From the NCBI RefSeq assembly GCF_030317105.1, contig NZ_JASZYG010000001.1, positions 930,001 through 994,000 of the forward strand: a stretch of 64,000 nt of DNA. Direction: 5' to 3'. The first letter of the stretch is position 1; each line of letters starts with the position of its first letter. The DNA comes from Variovorax brevis. Lineage in GTDB: Bacteria; Pseudomonadota; Gammaproteobacteria; Burkholderiales; Burkholderiaceae_C. Shown here piece by piece: positions 30,601 to 39,203 of this stretch. Under the pieces are notes generated by a model. The model worked only from the letters and a program-made list of their open reading frames with translations. It had not been told where the DNA came from and did no database searches. The translations under genes were made by a program, and so were the position numbers.

Positions 30601-31220
30601 TCCGCGCCCTGCAAGCACGCGAGCAGGCGCTGCAAGGCGGCGATGCAAGCCTGCCCTTCACACGCAACGCCGCGCGCAGCCTGCTCAAGCTCATGAGCTA
30701 CAAGGACGAGTACGAAGTCGCGCGGCTCTACACCGACGGGACATTCATTGAGAAGCTGGCGGAACAGTTCGAAGGCGATCTGAAGCTCGAATTCCACATG
30801 GCACCGCCCCTGCTTTCGCGCCCGAAGAATGGCCAGCCACCGGTCAAGCTTCGCCTCGGCGCCTGGATGCTGCCGGCGATGAAGTGGCTGGCTTGGGGCA
30901 AGCGCCTGCGCGGCACGGCGATGGATTTGTTCGGTCACACGGAGGAGCGCCGCCTGGAGCGTTCGCTGATCGACAAGTTCGAGGCGCGGCTCGACGAATT
31001 GCAGGCGGGGCTTTCAGCCACCAACCAGAAGCTTGCGGCGCAGATCGCGGCGGTGCCCCTGAGCATTCGCGGCTACGGGCATGTGAAGCTGGCGAACCTC
31101 GCCTTGGCCAACGGGCGCGAGGCGGAACTGATGCACCGCTTTGCGCCGCAGCGCTATCCGAGGCCGGAGCTCCAGGCGAAGGCGGGGCAGATCCGGGGGA
31201 TAGCAGTAGTTGCGCGATAG
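27612..31220 (+). CDS. Fused indolepyruvate ferredoxin oxidoreductase
   Basis: This enzyme decarboxylates aryl-pyruvates from amino-acid transamination to acyl-CoA, passing electrons to ferredoxin. The 1202-residue protein fuses the usual IorA and IorB parts. It has an N-terminal TPP-type half (GFVSGYRGSPLGMLD), a C-terminal-most gamma-like domain starting near 747 (LLVTGVGGTGVVT), and between them a ferredoxin-like cluster region at about 657-700 (CEGCGDC, CNKDYSCAKGFC). The length is typical of the fused beta- and alphaproteobacterial form. No clear ribosome site precedes the ATG at 27612, so the exact start is uncertain. It is divergent from an Lrp regulator. Confidence 0.92.
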   Translation: MTAPHLPSSAIRRADYQLADNLWATTGSIFLTGTQALVRVLVMQGQHDAARGLHTQGFVSGYRGSPLGMLDLAIWKAGERFKQTGIRFVPAVNEELGATQVLGTQRVESDPERTVEGVYAMWYGKGPGVDRAGDALKHGNAYGSSPHGGVLVVAGDDHGCVSSSMPHQSDHAFMAWRMPIMQPSCVAEYLEFGLYGYELSRYSGAWVGMAALSEVVESAGTVDLDAVNARIAVWEDADTVRAATGHQAPPDGLHYRWPDLPSLRIESRLEDKLAAVAAFARRNSIDREIITSGHAKVGIITCGKAHHDLMEVMRRLELSLEQLSLAGVRLYKVGLSFPVEQTRIKSFAQGLQEILVIEEKGAVVETQLRDIFYNAPADARPVIVGKHDRQGQPLVSALGELRPSRLIELVAHWLAVHFPDNRDLGDHLQHVRDFTPPELLANASDSVKRLPYFCAGCPHNTSTKVPEGSTARAGIGCHFMANWMDRSTAGLIQMGGEGVDWISHAMFTKTPHVFQNLGDGTYYHSGYLAIRQAVAAKATLTYKILFNDAVAMTGGQPVDGVISVDAIARQVESEGVRKVVVVSDAIDKYDSIKGRFPAGTGFHDRSELDEVQRHLRELAGVTVLIYEQTCAAEKRRRRKKGELADPPKRLFINEAVCEGCGDCTVQSNCVAVLPHETPMGRKRKIDQTSCNKDYSCAKGFCPSFVGVTGGKLRRKSGALAAGRDAFRHHVNALPHPAAHAWTAPYDLLVTGVGGTGVVTVGAVIAMAAHLEGKSASVLDFMGFAQKGGSVLSFVRLADVPERLHQVRIDTQQADAILACDVVVGASADALQTVRHGRTRVLANVHEIPVAESLRNPDADLQVDLLLAKMRYVAGEEQVETFDAQDLAEEFLGDTLAANIVATGYAWQRGLVPLSLDALMHAIELNGVAVGANQSAFSLGRLAAGNSAALDQLRAGPAPGQTAAESDTRPLEDLLADAMRHLTGYQNAAWAARFDQRIRALQAREQALQGGDASLPFTRNAARSLLKLMSYKDEYEVARLYTDGTFIEKLAEQFEGDLKLEFHMAPPLLSRPKNGQPPVKLRLGAWMLPAMKWLAWGKRLRGTAMDLFGHTEERRLERSLIDKFEARLDELQAGLSATNQKLAAQIAAVPLSIRGYGHVKLANLALANGREAELMHRFAPQRYPRPELQAKAGQIRGIAVVAR

Positions 31221-31232
31221 GCGCCGCGACGT

Positions 31233-31253
31233 GCATCCGTCAAAGGCGGATGC
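31233..31253. terminator. Hairpin between convergent genes
   Basis: GCATCCG-N7-CGGATGC forms a 7-bp stem with a 7-base loop, 12 bases after the oxidoreductase stop and just before the stop of the convergent peptidase gene. No T-run follows, so it may end transcription on either strand only weakly. Confidence 0.45.
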
Positions 31254-31254
31254 G

Positions 31255-31800
31255 TCAGCGAACCGCGCGCAAGGCGCCGTAGGGGTTCAGCGCCGTCCCC
31301 TTCCACCATTGCTTTTCCGGCCCGAGCAGGAACACGGCGAAGTGCAGGTGCGGCGCATCGGGCGCCGCGTTGCCGGTGGTTCCGACGAATCCGATCAGGT
31401 CTCCACGCCGAAGCTGCATGCCTTCGCGCAGGCCGTCGGCATAGCGGTCCAGGTGTGCGTAGTAGTAGGCCAGTTGGCTCGCCGGGTCGAACTGGTAGAC
31501 GGTGAGTCCGCCCGGCTTGCTGTCGAAGAGCTTGACCAGCTTGCCGTCGTCCACGGCGCGCACCGGCGTGCCGCGCGGCGCCATGATGTCGAGGGCTTCG
31601 TGGCGGTGGCCGGGGCGGCCGTCGTCGAAGGTGTCGCGCACGGTTTCAGGCCGTATGCCTTCAACCGGAAATTGCAAGGTGCGGGCAGCGAGCAGCGCCA
31701 ACCCGGCGCTCCCGACTTCGGCGTTCTGTGCCATCGCCCAAGTAGGCACAACAAGCCAAACGACAGCCATCACCGCCAGTCGTCGTCGCCACATGCACAT
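31255..31800 (-). CDS. M23 family metallopeptidase
   Basis: The 181-residue exported LytM-type endopeptidase cleaves peptide cross-links in peptidoglycan. It has a signal segment ending at AMAQ, then the zinc motifs: GHRHEALDI carries His and Asp ligands, and HLHF is the C-terminal His pair. The GTTGNAAPDAPHLHF segment is typical. It begins 10 bases after the stop of the L,D-transpeptidase gene on the same strand, so the two form an operon. No LysM or SH3 domain is present. Confidence 0.9.
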   Translation of the reverse strand: MCMWRRRLAVMAVVWLVVPTWAMAQNAEVGSAGLALLAARTLQFPVEGIRPETVRDTFDDGRPGHRHEALDIMAPRGTPVRAVDDGKLVKLFDSKPGGLTVYQFDPASQLAYYYAHLDRYADGLREGMQLRRGDLIGFVGTTGNAAPDAPHLHFAVFLLGPEKQWWKGTALNPYGALRAVR

Positions 31801-31810
31801 CAGCCGCCCT

Positions 31811-32851
31811 TCAGGCCTTCACCTCGACCGCGAAGCCCGCCTTCGCCAACTGCGACAACCGCGCCGCATCCCAGTTGGTCAGGTGGATGCAGCCATTGGT
31901 TTCCTCATGTCCCACGCGATCGGGCGCCGGTGTGCCGTGAATGCCCCAATGCGGCTTGGACAGCCCCATCCACACGTTGCCGATCGGGTTGTTGGGCCCG
32001 GCCGCGACCTCCACCTTCACCGCATCCGCCGGCGCCTTCTTGAGGATCGACGGGTTGTAGGTGAAGGTCGGGTCCTTCACCTCGTTGATGATCTTCATCT
32101 TGCCCAGCGGCAGCGGGTCGAGCGGCCCGCCGATGCTGATCGGAAAGCCCGCAAGCGGCTTGCCCGTGCCGTCGAGCACGAATAGCATGTGTTCGCTTTT
32201 GTCGATCTCGATCGACTTGGCGGCCTTGACCACGCTGGCATCGGCTGCGCCCGTGACGTTGACGACAACGATCTCGTCGCCGGCCTGGAATTTCGCGCCG
32301 CGGTTCAGGTCCGCCAGGGCCTTGGGCGACATGTGGTGCTTTTCCGAGATGGCTTCGCGCAGGTTCTCGTAGCCCATCGACTTGAGCTTGGCGCGGTCGG
32401 CCATCTCCTTGGGGGTCGGGGCGTAGGGGCCGGCCACGTCCTTCTCGGTGATGGCGTAGGTGGCAAACAGGGGCGCGGTGTCGGCCTTCAGCGCGGCCCA
32501 CGTCGCGGCGTCGACCTTGCCGGTCTCCGCGAGGCCGTACGACTTCTGGTAGGCCGCCACCACGCGGCGCATGTTGGCGCCGAAACCGCCGTCGATCTCG
32601 CCCGGCGAGAACCATGCGCGGTCGAGCAGTATCTGCGCGCGCATCACGGCGGCGCCACGCGAGCCTTGTGCGAGCACCGGCGTCTCGCTGGCTGCGTTGA
32701 GCTTGTCGAGTGCGGCGGGGCCGGACGCATCGGCGACAGCCTTCGAGGCGGTTCTTGTTGCGGCATTCGCCAACAACGGCGTGGCGCTAAGCGTGGCTGC
32801 GGCAATGCAGGCCGCCGCGGTGTGGAGAAAGGTTCGGCGTGCGGACGTCAT
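31811..32851 (-). CDS. L,D-transpeptidase (YkuD) with peptidoglycan-binding domain
   Basis: The 346-residue exported enzyme forms 3-3 cross-links or attaches proteins to peptidoglycan. A signal segment ends near ANA, followed by a peptidoglycan-binding type 1 domain (about 60-115), a LysM-like stretch around 160-190 and the YkuD domain from 205. The active site is GIHGT followed by TNGCIHL, with the catalytic cysteine near residue 325. The ATG at 32851 begins the signal sequence [19 protein letters not shown]. It is followed after 10 bases by an M23 endopeptidase. Confidence 0.9.
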   Translation of the reverse strand: MTSARRTFLHTAAACIAAATLSATPLLANAATRTASKAVADASGPAALDKLNAASETPVLAQGSRGAAVMRAQILLDRAWFSPGEIDGGFGANMRRVVAAYQKSYGLAETGKVDAATWAALKADTAPLFATYAITEKDVAGPYAPTPKEMADRAKLKSMGYENLREAISEKHHMSPKALADLNRGAKFQAGDEIVVVNVTGAADASVVKAAKSIEIDKSEHMLFVLDGTGKPLAGFPISIGGPLDPLPLGKMKIINEVKDPTFTYNPSILKKAPADAVKVEVAAGPNNPIGNVWMGLSKPHWGIHGTPAPDRVGHEETNGCIHLTNWDAARLSQLAKAGFAVEVKA

Positions 32852-32994
32852 GGTGGAGTGGACAACGGAGTGAAGACACCCGCACCTTAGGGTTCGCGGG
32901 CGATCAACACCTGTAGTCACAAGCTGACACAAGACATCGGCCCCTGTCGCATCCGTCCGGTTCCAGCGAACCGGCGGCGGCGCAGGTCATGCGC

Positions 32995-33882
32995 TCACTT
33001 CGGCAACCAGAACAAGGTGCCGGCTTTCATGTCGGGAACGAGAATGAACTTGCCGTCCCGCGACAAGCTGATGTCGGCTGCGGACTTGAACGACTGGGCG
33101 TAGGCCTCGGGCTTCGCGCCCTGCTTCTTCAGGTCGAGTTTCCAGACGCGACCATTTTTCCAGTCGGACACGTACAAGACGCCGGCTGCGTCGCGGGCCA
33201 GCCCATCGCCTCCACCGAACCCGTCGGCGACCTTTTCAACCGAGCCTTTGCCCAGGTCCAGCCGCAGCAATTCGCCGCTGGCGAAGTCGACCACGAGCAT
33301 GGTTCCAGCACGCTCGAAAAGAAGTCCGTTGGGGCTCTTGATGCTGGCGTTCTGCGCCTCCGAGATGACCAGGGACACCTTGCCGGCCGGCGTGATCATG
33401 AAAATGGCGCCCTTTCCGCCCTTTTCGAGGTCACCGCTGTCCGAGACGTAGAGATTGCCTTTGCCGTCGACCACCAGATCGTTCAGGAACATCGGCGGCT
33501 GGGGGAAATCCTCCGCCTTGGCAAAGACAGTCGCGTTGCCCTGCTTGTCAATTTTCCAGACGCGCACCTTGTCGGCCGCATACACGGTGTTCTTGAACGC
33601 AGCCAACCCCTTTGGATCATCCATGCCCTTCGCAAACGGCTCGACAGTGCCCGACTTGCCGATGACACTGACCTTGCCGTCGCCGTCCTTCCCGAACTCA
33701 CCGATCTCGGAAACGTACAGCCGGCCATCGGAACCGACGAGCACCGACTCCGGGGTGGCCAGGCCTTTCACGGCCCGCATCTCGTCGGCGCATGCCGGCA
33801 GGGCCACGCCGAGCAACGCAGTCGCGGCGGCCAACGCGCGTACCGACACATGACCCACTGGCATGAAGTTTCGGGAAATCAT
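32995..33882 (-). CDS. SMP-30/NHL-type beta-propeller periplasmic protein
   Basis: The 295-residue exported protein has a signal ending at PACA, then a six-bladed propeller pattern with repeats such as GLATPESVLVGSDGRLYVSE and GLARDAAGVLYVSDWKNGRVW. This resembles the SMP-30/gluconolactonase/NHL superfamily. Enzyme activity is uncertain; binding or lactonase functions are both possible. The ATG at 33882 has a GAGG site, and a second ATG at 33864 is possible. It is divergent from the NUDIX gene. Confidence 0.8.
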   Translation of the reverse strand: MISRNFMPVGHVSVRALAAATALLGVALPACADEMRAVKGLATPESVLVGSDGRLYVSEIGEFGKDGDGKVSVIGKSGTVEPFAKGMDDPKGLAAFKNTVYAADKVRVWKIDKQGNATVFAKAEDFPQPPMFLNDLVVDGKGNLYVSDSGDLEKGGKGAIFMITPAGKVSLVISEAQNASIKSPNGLLFERAGTMLVVDFASGELLRLDLGKGSVEKVADGFGGGDGLARDAAGVLYVSDWKNGRVWKLDLKKQGAKPEAYAQSFKSAADISLSRDGKFILVPDMKAGTLFWLPK

Positions 33883-34061
33883 GGCGCACCTCGTGGAAGT
33901 TGCAAGGTGCGAGAGCTTACGCCGATATGTCGGTCAAGGCATAGCGCATCAGGTGGATCTGAAGAAAGGCACCATCTGCTCGTCGATGGACTGCAGCGAA
34001 ACGAAAGCCTGAAGTCATGCTCGACCCATCGCTGACTTCGATCAACAAACGAAAATCCCCC

Positions 34062-34532
34062 ATGACCAGAGTAACGTCCTGCGGCATCGTCATATTGAAC
34101 ACCGGGCAACAGGTCCTGGTCTGTCATGCGACCGGCACCGGTCGGTGGGATCTGCCCAAGGGCATGCAGGAGGCCGGAGAAAGCGCGCGGGCTACCGCGG
34201 TGCGCGAAGCGTGGGAAGAGACCTCGCTGGACCTCGATTCCCACGAGCTGGCAGAACTCGGCCTTTTCGACTACCTGCCGCAAAAGCGCCTGCATCTTTT
34301 CGGCTTGAAGGTTGGCGCAGGCGCGATTGACATCGACGCCTGCCGTTGCCATTCCACGTTTCCCGACCGCATCACCGGCCAGGAGGTGCCAGAGGTCGAT
34401 GGCTATGCATGGAAACCGGTGATGCGCCTGGAAGAATGGTGCGGCAAGAACCTGACGCGGGTCTTCAAGAGCATCGACTGGGCGCGGTTCCAGGGGCTGC
34501 CTGAAGTGAAGACGGTGGCGGTGAAGCCCTGA
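34062..34532 (+). CDS. NUDIX hydrolase
   Basis: The 156-residue protein carries a full Nudix box, beginning GMQEAGESARATAVREAWEE (G-x5-E-x7-REAWEE), which hydrolyses nucleoside diphosphate derivatives or related pyrophosphates. The N-terminus SCGIVILNTGQQVLVCHATG is typical of short members. The substrate is not predictable. The start is uncertain: ATG 34062 fits the family, while ATG 34017 would add 15 residues; neither has a strong ribosome site. Confidence 0.88.
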   Translation: MTRVTSCGIVILNTGQQVLVCHATGTGRWDLPKGMQEAGESARATAVREAWEETSLDLDSHELAELGLFDYLPQKRLHLFGLKVGAGAIDIDACRCHSTFPDRITGQEVPEVDGYAWKPVMRLEEWCGKNLTRVFKSIDWARFQGLPEVKTVAVKP

Positions 34533-34550
34533 TGGCGCCGCGAGCCTCCG

Positions 34551-34589
34551 GGCGTCAGGCAGGCGCGCCAAGCCAGCGCCGCTGACGCC
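34551..34589. terminator. Inverted repeat between convergent NUDIX and SLAC1 genes
   Basis: GGCGTCAG at 34551-34558 pairs with CTGACGCC at 34582-34589 across a 23-base loop. The location just after a stop and before a convergent stop fits a bidirectional terminator; no T-run is present. Confidence 0.35.
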
Positions 34590-34625
34590 ACCTGCGCCAT
34601 CACCACGCCGGCCGACGTCCCCCGT

Positions 34626-35621
34626 TCAAGCGAACAGCTTCCCGTTGAGGGCGCCCCACACGGTTCTCACCGCAAGAACCCCCATCGCCACGCTCAACAC
34701 ACCCAGGAGCGCCATCGCGAGCCACCAAAGCGGCGCGCTCGAACGGAACTGCGCGTACTTCAGCGCCGCATTCACAAGCGCCGCCATCGGGAAGCCGATG
34801 GCCCACCACGCGGTCGAGAACTTGACACTCCGGCGCAACACCTTGGGCACGACCACCGCGAACATGAACAGCGCAAAGTAGAACAGCAGCGCCGCAAAGC
34901 GATCCACGCCGACGATGTTGCTGTAGGCAAGAAAGCCCACGGCAAAGGGCGCCACCAGGATCATCAGGGACGGCGTCATGGCGCCCGCCATCGGATCTCG
35001 GTGCACAAGACGGCTGACGATCATCGAAAAGAGCACCAGCGCCAGCACCGAACCCACAGCGCCGGCCATGAGGTTGAGTTCCGGCGCCCAAGCCATGGGC
35101 ATGTGGCCTCCAGTCACGGGGATGTCGAGCGTCGCCACGCCCGGAATCAGCCAGGCCGGAACGGCGTGCGACGCTTCCACCTGTCCCTTGAGCAAGCGGG
35201 AGACGACGACGAAGCTGAGCGCAAAGGTCGCTACCACGCCCATGATCCAGATCGCCCGCGCAGCCGGTTCGCTGTAAGGCTCGGCGACGGCAGACAACAA
35301 GAGAATCGAGATCGCGATGGTCCCGAAGAAATTGCCGGCCACGGGGTGATGAAACTCCGCATGCACAGCCTGCGGATGCAAGGCGAGTTTCGCCAGATAG
35401 CCCAGCGAGATCACCACGAAAGCGCCCAACGCGAGTGCACCGATGGCTTCGCCGACAAGGACCGGCGCGCCGAGGCTGTCATGCGCCAATCGCCAGGCCA
35501 GCGCAAGACCCGAGAGCCCCATGACCGAAGCGAAGAGATTGACTGGCAGCTTGCGCAGCGCGCTTTCACCGGAAGTGTTTTCGAAAACCGCGCCGGGCGG
35601 GTTCAACATCTGGCCTTGCAT
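34626..35621 (-). CDS. SLAC1/TehA-type anion channel protein
   Basis: The 331-residue membrane protein has about ten hydrophobic segments and belongs to the tellurite-resistance/dicarboxylate transporter (SLAC1/TehA) family. Typical parts are LPVNLFASVMGLSGLALAWR, the HPVAGNFFGT segment and VPAWLIPGVATLDIPVTG. Members pass anions or small acids. The ATG at 35621 has an AAAGGA site. It is divergent from the GlxA-type regulator, which may control it. Confidence 0.9.
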   Translation of the reverse strand: MQGQMLNPPGAVFENTSGESALRKLPVNLFASVMGLSGLALAWRLAHDSLGAPVLVGEAIGALALGAFVVISLGYLAKLALHPQAVHAEFHHPVAGNFFGTIAISILLLSAVAEPYSEPAARAIWIMGVVATFALSFVVVSRLLKGQVEASHAVPAWLIPGVATLDIPVTGGHMPMAWAPELNLMAGAVGSVLALVLFSMIVSRLVHRDPMAGAMTPSLMILVAPFAVGFLAYSNIVGVDRFAALLFYFALFMFAVVVPKVLRRSVKFSTAWWAIGFPMAALVNAALKYAQFRSSAPLWWLAMALLGVLSVAMGVLAVRTVWGALNGKLFA

Positions 35622-35731
35622 GGCGGAATCCTTTGGCAGTTTTTGCAGGTCATGGTATTTTCTGCCAGACGCCCGCCACCCACGGCACCCACCGCACGAC
35701 GTTTTCTGCCAATCATTGAGCCTTGTCAGCC

Positions 35732-36685
35732 ATGCGCATTGCCATCCTTGCCTTCCCCCGATTCCAGCTGCTCGATGTCGCCGGTCCGGCAGACGTTTTC
35801 GCCGAGGCGTCGCGTCAGCTTGGCAAGCCCCGCGCCTATCAGGTGCAGGTGATCGCCGCCGAAGAAGGCATGCTCCGAAGCAGCAACGGGCTGCGGCTCG
35901 CTGTCGATGCGACGGTGGCGACGCATCGCGGTCGCATCGACACGCTGCTCGTCGCCGGCAGCCCCAACATCGAGGACATGGCAACCGATGCGCTGGTGCA
36001 GGACTGGCTGCGGCGCCAGAGTCGCGTCGTGCGACGCTATGGCTCGGTGTGCACCGGCGCGTTCGTGCTCGCGGCCGCCGGACTGCTCGACGGCAAGCGT
36101 GTGGCGACCCACTGGAATTCCACGGCGCGCCTTGCCGCTGAATACCCGCAAGCGTGCGTCGAAGCGGACGCCATCCACGTCAAGGACGGCAAGCTCTTCA
36201 CCTCCGCCGGCGTCACGGCGGGCATGGACCTCGCGCTCGCGTTGGTGGAAGAAGATCACGGCCGCGACATCGCGCTGCGCGTGGCGCGCGAACTGGTGAT
36301 GTTCCTCAAGCGTCCCGGCGGCCAGAGCCAGTTCAGTGCGCATTTGGCGGCGCAAACAGCAGAGCGTTCCGGTATGCGCGACGTACAGGACCATGTTCTT
36401 GCCAATCTGAAGGACGACCTGTCCGTTCCCGCCCTGGCGTCCCGTGCCGGCATGAGCGAACGCAGCTTCGCGCGGATCTTCCGCAGCGAGACGGGCACGA
36501 CGCCCGCCGGGTTTGTCGAGAACGCAAGGATCGACGCTGCCCGCCGCCTGGCCGAGGAGTCGGACCTGCCGGCCAAGCGACTGGCTGATGCGGTGGGCTA
36601 CGCGAATGTCGACGGGTTCCGGCGCGCCTTTGGCCGCCGTCTGGGTGTGAGCCTGGTGGAATACCGCAAGCGCTTTTCGAAGTGA
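35732..36685 (+). CDS. GlxA-type transcriptional regulator (DJ-1/PfpI plus AraC)
   Basis: The 317-residue protein joins an N-terminal DJ-1/PfpI-like sensor (residues 1-170, with VCTGAFVLAAAGLLDGKRVATHW) and a C-terminal AraC-type double helix-turn-helix (residues 225-315, SVPALASRAGMSERSFARIF and LADAVGYANVDGFRRAF). The cysteine in SVCTG is kept, although activity in these regulators is usually absent. It is divergent from the SLAC1-type gene and probably activates it or unlinked genes. Confidence 0.92.
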   Translation: MRIAILAFPRFQLLDVAGPADVFAEASRQLGKPRAYQVQVIAAEEGMLRSSNGLRLAVDATVATHRGRIDTLLVAGSPNIEDMATDALVQDWLRRQSRVVRRYGSVCTGAFVLAAAGLLDGKRVATHWNSTARLAAEYPQACVEADAIHVKDGKLFTSAGVTAGMDLALALVEEDHGRDIALRVARELVMFLKRPGGQSQFSAHLAAQTAERSGMRDVQDHVLANLKDDLSVPALASRAGMSERSFARIFRSETGTTPAGFVENARIDAARRLAEESDLPAKRLADAVGYANVDGFRRAFGRRLGVSLVEYRKRFSK

Positions 36686-36690
36686 CGGGG

Positions 36691-36704
36691 ACGTGCTCGC
36701 ACGT
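36691..36704. terminator. Perfect palindrome between convergent genes
   Basis: ACGTGC-TC-GCACGT forms a 6-bp stem and sits in the 25-base gap between two convergent stops. It fits a shared weak terminator; no T-run follows. Confidence 0.35.
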
Positions 36705-36710
36705 TCAGGC

Positions 36711-37925
36711 TCACATCCCCGACAGCACATCTCCATGCTTCTGCCAGGTCTTGCCGTCAAAGCGAACGGGTTGCATCGACTTGATCGGCGCGAAGTCGCT
36801 CGGGCTGGTATCCACTGAAATGCCGGGGATCGAGAGCGGACCCTTCAGGTCCTTCATGCTCGCCGCCTGGCGCATCACGTTCTCGCGCGTCAGGTTGTCG
36901 CCGCACTGCCTGAGGATGTAGGCCAGCGTCCAGGCGGCGCTGTAGCCGTAGGTGTTGAAGCTGCTGGCGAGATCGCCTTCGGGGTAGTGCTTCTTCATGA
37001 AGGCGCGCCATTCGATCATGCCTGGGTCGTTGTCCCACAACGGGTCGCTCGGATCCTTGCCATAGGTGGCCGAGAGGATGCCCACCGACTTGTCCAGGCC
37101 CGCCGGCGCCAGCACCTGCCCGACGCTGCTGGACACGCTGTTGAGGTAGTGCACCGGCTTCCAGCCGAGGTCGGAGACCTTGCGGATGGCCTGTGCCGCG
37201 AACTTGGGGCCCCCGAGGTTGATGAAGACGTCGGCGCCGGACGCCTGCAACTGCACCATCTGCGTGTCGACGTTGGGGTCCGACAGTTCGTAGCTCGCCT
37301 CGCTCACGATCATGGCAGCCGCCTTCGCGCCCAGGCCGTCCTTCAACCCCTTCAGGTAGTCCTTACCGTAGTCATCGTTCTGGTAGAGCACCGCGATCTT
37401 CGCGTTGGGGCGCGTCTGCAGGATCTGCCTGGCATAGATGCGCGCCTCGGTCTGGTAGTTGGGCTGGTAGCCCATGGTCCACGGATGGCCCTTGGGGTCG
37501 TTCCACAGCGTCGCGCCGCTGGCCAGCAGGATCTGCGGCACCTTGCGCGAGTTCAGGTAGGCATGCACGGCCGTGCTGGTCTGCGTGCCGAGCGAGCCGA
37601 ACATCAGCAAGACCTCGTCCTGCTCGACGAGGCGGCGCGTGGCCTCCACGGTCTTGGGCGGGCTGTACCCATCATCGACGCTGGCGAAAACGATCTTGCG
37701 GCCGTTGATGCCGCCCTGCTCGTTGAGCATCTTGAAGTACGCCGTCTCCACCTTGCCGATGGTGCCGTAGGCCGACGCCGGTCCGCTGTAGGGCATGGTC
37801 TGGCCGATGCGGATCTCGGTGTCCGATGCCCCCGGGTCGTACTTCTTCTGTGCCGATGCGAGCAAGGGGAAGGCGGCCAGCGCCGCAATGGCTGCAGCGG
37901 CGGCAAACAAGCGGCGGCTTGGCAT
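36711..37925 (-). CDS. LivK-type branched-chain amino-acid/amide ABC binding protein
   Basis: The 404-residue periplasmic binding protein has a signal ending at LASAQ, then the type I fold: DTEIRIGQTMPYSGPASAYG, GINGRKIVFASVDDGYSPPKTVEATRRLVEQDEV and KIAVLYQNDDYGKDYLKGLK. The ligand is unknown: aromatic acids, amides and branched-chain amino acids are all bound by this family. No Liv permease or ATPase genes are adjacent. The ATG at 37925 has a GGAAGGA site. Confidence 0.9.
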   Translation of the reverse strand: MPSRRLFAAAAAIAALAAFPLLASAQKKYDPGASDTEIRIGQTMPYSGPASAYGTIGKVETAYFKMLNEQGGINGRKIVFASVDDGYSPPKTVEATRRLVEQDEVLLMFGSLGTQTSTAVHAYLNSRKVPQILLASGATLWNDPKGHPWTMGYQPNYQTEARIYARQILQTRPNAKIAVLYQNDDYGKDYLKGLKDGLGAKAAAMIVSEASYELSDPNVDTQMVQLQASGADVFINLGGPKFAAQAIRKVSDLGWKPVHYLNSVSSSVGQVLAPAGLDKSVGILSATYGKDPSDPLWDNDPGMIEWRAFMKKHYPEGDLASSFNTYGYSAAWTLAYILRQCGDNLTRENVMRQAASMKDLKGPLSIPGISVDTSPSDFAPIKSMQPVRFDGKTWQKHGDVLSGM

Positions 37926-38128
37926 GGCAGTCCTTCCGATGAAAGGGCCAGCATGCGGTTGGCGCACTCCAAGGTGGCGTCGGCGGCGCGCGCCGACCCG
38001 TGCGCGTCGCGGCGCGATTCTGCTCGCTTCCCGTGGGAAAAACATCCACCATCGGTGGGGTGTATCGCCGCTGGGACATCAGCGCGCATCGCGGTCGCGC
38101 TTGCAGCGCGCTTTGCACCGGACTGGCG

Positions 38129-38941
38129 CTATGCCACCGCCACGATCACATGCGCCTGGATCTTGCCGGCCACCGCGCCTTCGCCATGGCGCCCGGCGAT
38201 CGCCTCCGTCGCGCGGTCCGTCGCGAGTTGAAGCAAGCTGGCGTCACGCGCCTCGATTTCGTTGCGCAGCGGCGTTCCCTGGCAATAGGCGGTGGCGGCG
38301 TCGCGGGCCGAGGGCGCGCGACTCAGCTTCTCATGCGTCTCGATCCCGATATCGGCGAAGCCTGCGCGACTCAATTCCTCGCGGATCAATGCAATGTCGT
38401 GATAGCCGTGCGGCGTGCGGGCGAGGAATCGCGGAGGGTCTTGCGGAAACACCGCAGCGACGGCGTTGGTGACGTCGTCGGCAAAGGCGTTCTCCTCGAT
38501 GCGGTCCCACACACTGAAGACGAAGCGCCCACCGGGCCTCAGCACGCGACGCGCCTCGGCATGGCCGGCGACGCGGTCGGGGAAGAACATCGCGCCGAAC
38601 TGGCAGCAAACGATGTCGAACGAGGCATCTTCGAATGGCAGCTCCAGCGCGTCCGCCTGCCGCCATTCGATGCGGCTATCGAAGCCCTGCCGGGCCGCGG
38701 CAAAGTCGAGCATGGGCTGGTTGAGGTCGGTCACCACGTAGCGCGCGCCGGCGCCAAGCAGTGGGGCAAGCGCCCGCGTGACCACGCCGCTGCCGGCCGC
38801 CGTTTCAAGCACCGCCGAGGGCGAGAAGCCCGCGACAAGCTTCGCCATGTCGGCGGCATAGTCCGCGAAGATCAGGGGGACCATCAGCGTGTCGTAGAAC
38901 TTCGGGATCGAGCCTGCGAACACCTTGTCGCTTTCAGCCAT
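38129..38941 (-). CDS. Class I SAM-dependent methyltransferase
   Basis: The 270-residue protein shows motif I VLETAAGSGVVTRAL at about 43-57, the acidic post-I strand (YVVTDLNQPML), the motif II/III segment FDIVCCQFGAMFFPD and motif post-III VLRPGGRFVFSVWD. It resembles UbiE/Methyltransf_11 enzymes. The substrate is unknown. The start ATG at 38941 follows a G-rich AAGGGGGAT site. No obvious operon partner is present. Confidence 0.88.
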   Translation of the reverse strand: MAESDKVFAGSIPKFYDTLMVPLIFADYAADMAKLVAGFSPSAVLETAAGSGVVTRALAPLLGAGARYVVTDLNQPMLDFAAARQGFDSRIEWRQADALELPFEDASFDIVCCQFGAMFFPDRVAGHAEARRVLRPGGRFVFSVWDRIEENAFADDVTNAVAAVFPQDPPRFLARTPHGYHDIALIREELSRAGFADIGIETHEKLSRAPSARDAATAYCQGTPLRNEIEARDASLLQLATDRATEAIAGRHGEGAVAGKIQAHVIVAVA

Positions 38942-39203
38942 AAATCCCCCTTGGAAGTCTGAACGGCGCCTTTGCTTTGACCAGAGAGGGACGGGCCTCT
39001 GCCGGAAGTCCGCCGCCTGGCGGGCATCGGCGACAACGCGACATGGTGGCCGTGCACGCCGGCTTCGTCAACGTCACAAGGTGCGATGGGCGACACCGCA
39101 GCCGAGTCCCGTACCTTGATCTTTCACTGGCCCGCCATGTTGCCGGGACCGCCTTGGCGTTCGCAGGGAGCCTGCCGGGGCGCAATTGATTACAGTGGTC
39201 AAC

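Noticed and set aside
29184..30938. 584-codon minus-strand frame opposite the oxidoreductase
   Set aside because: Shadow of the indolepyruvate oxidoreductase gene.
38028..38039. TTCCC-GT-GGGAA palindrome upstream of the LivK-like gene
   Set aside because: Short arms and no paired context; could be chance.
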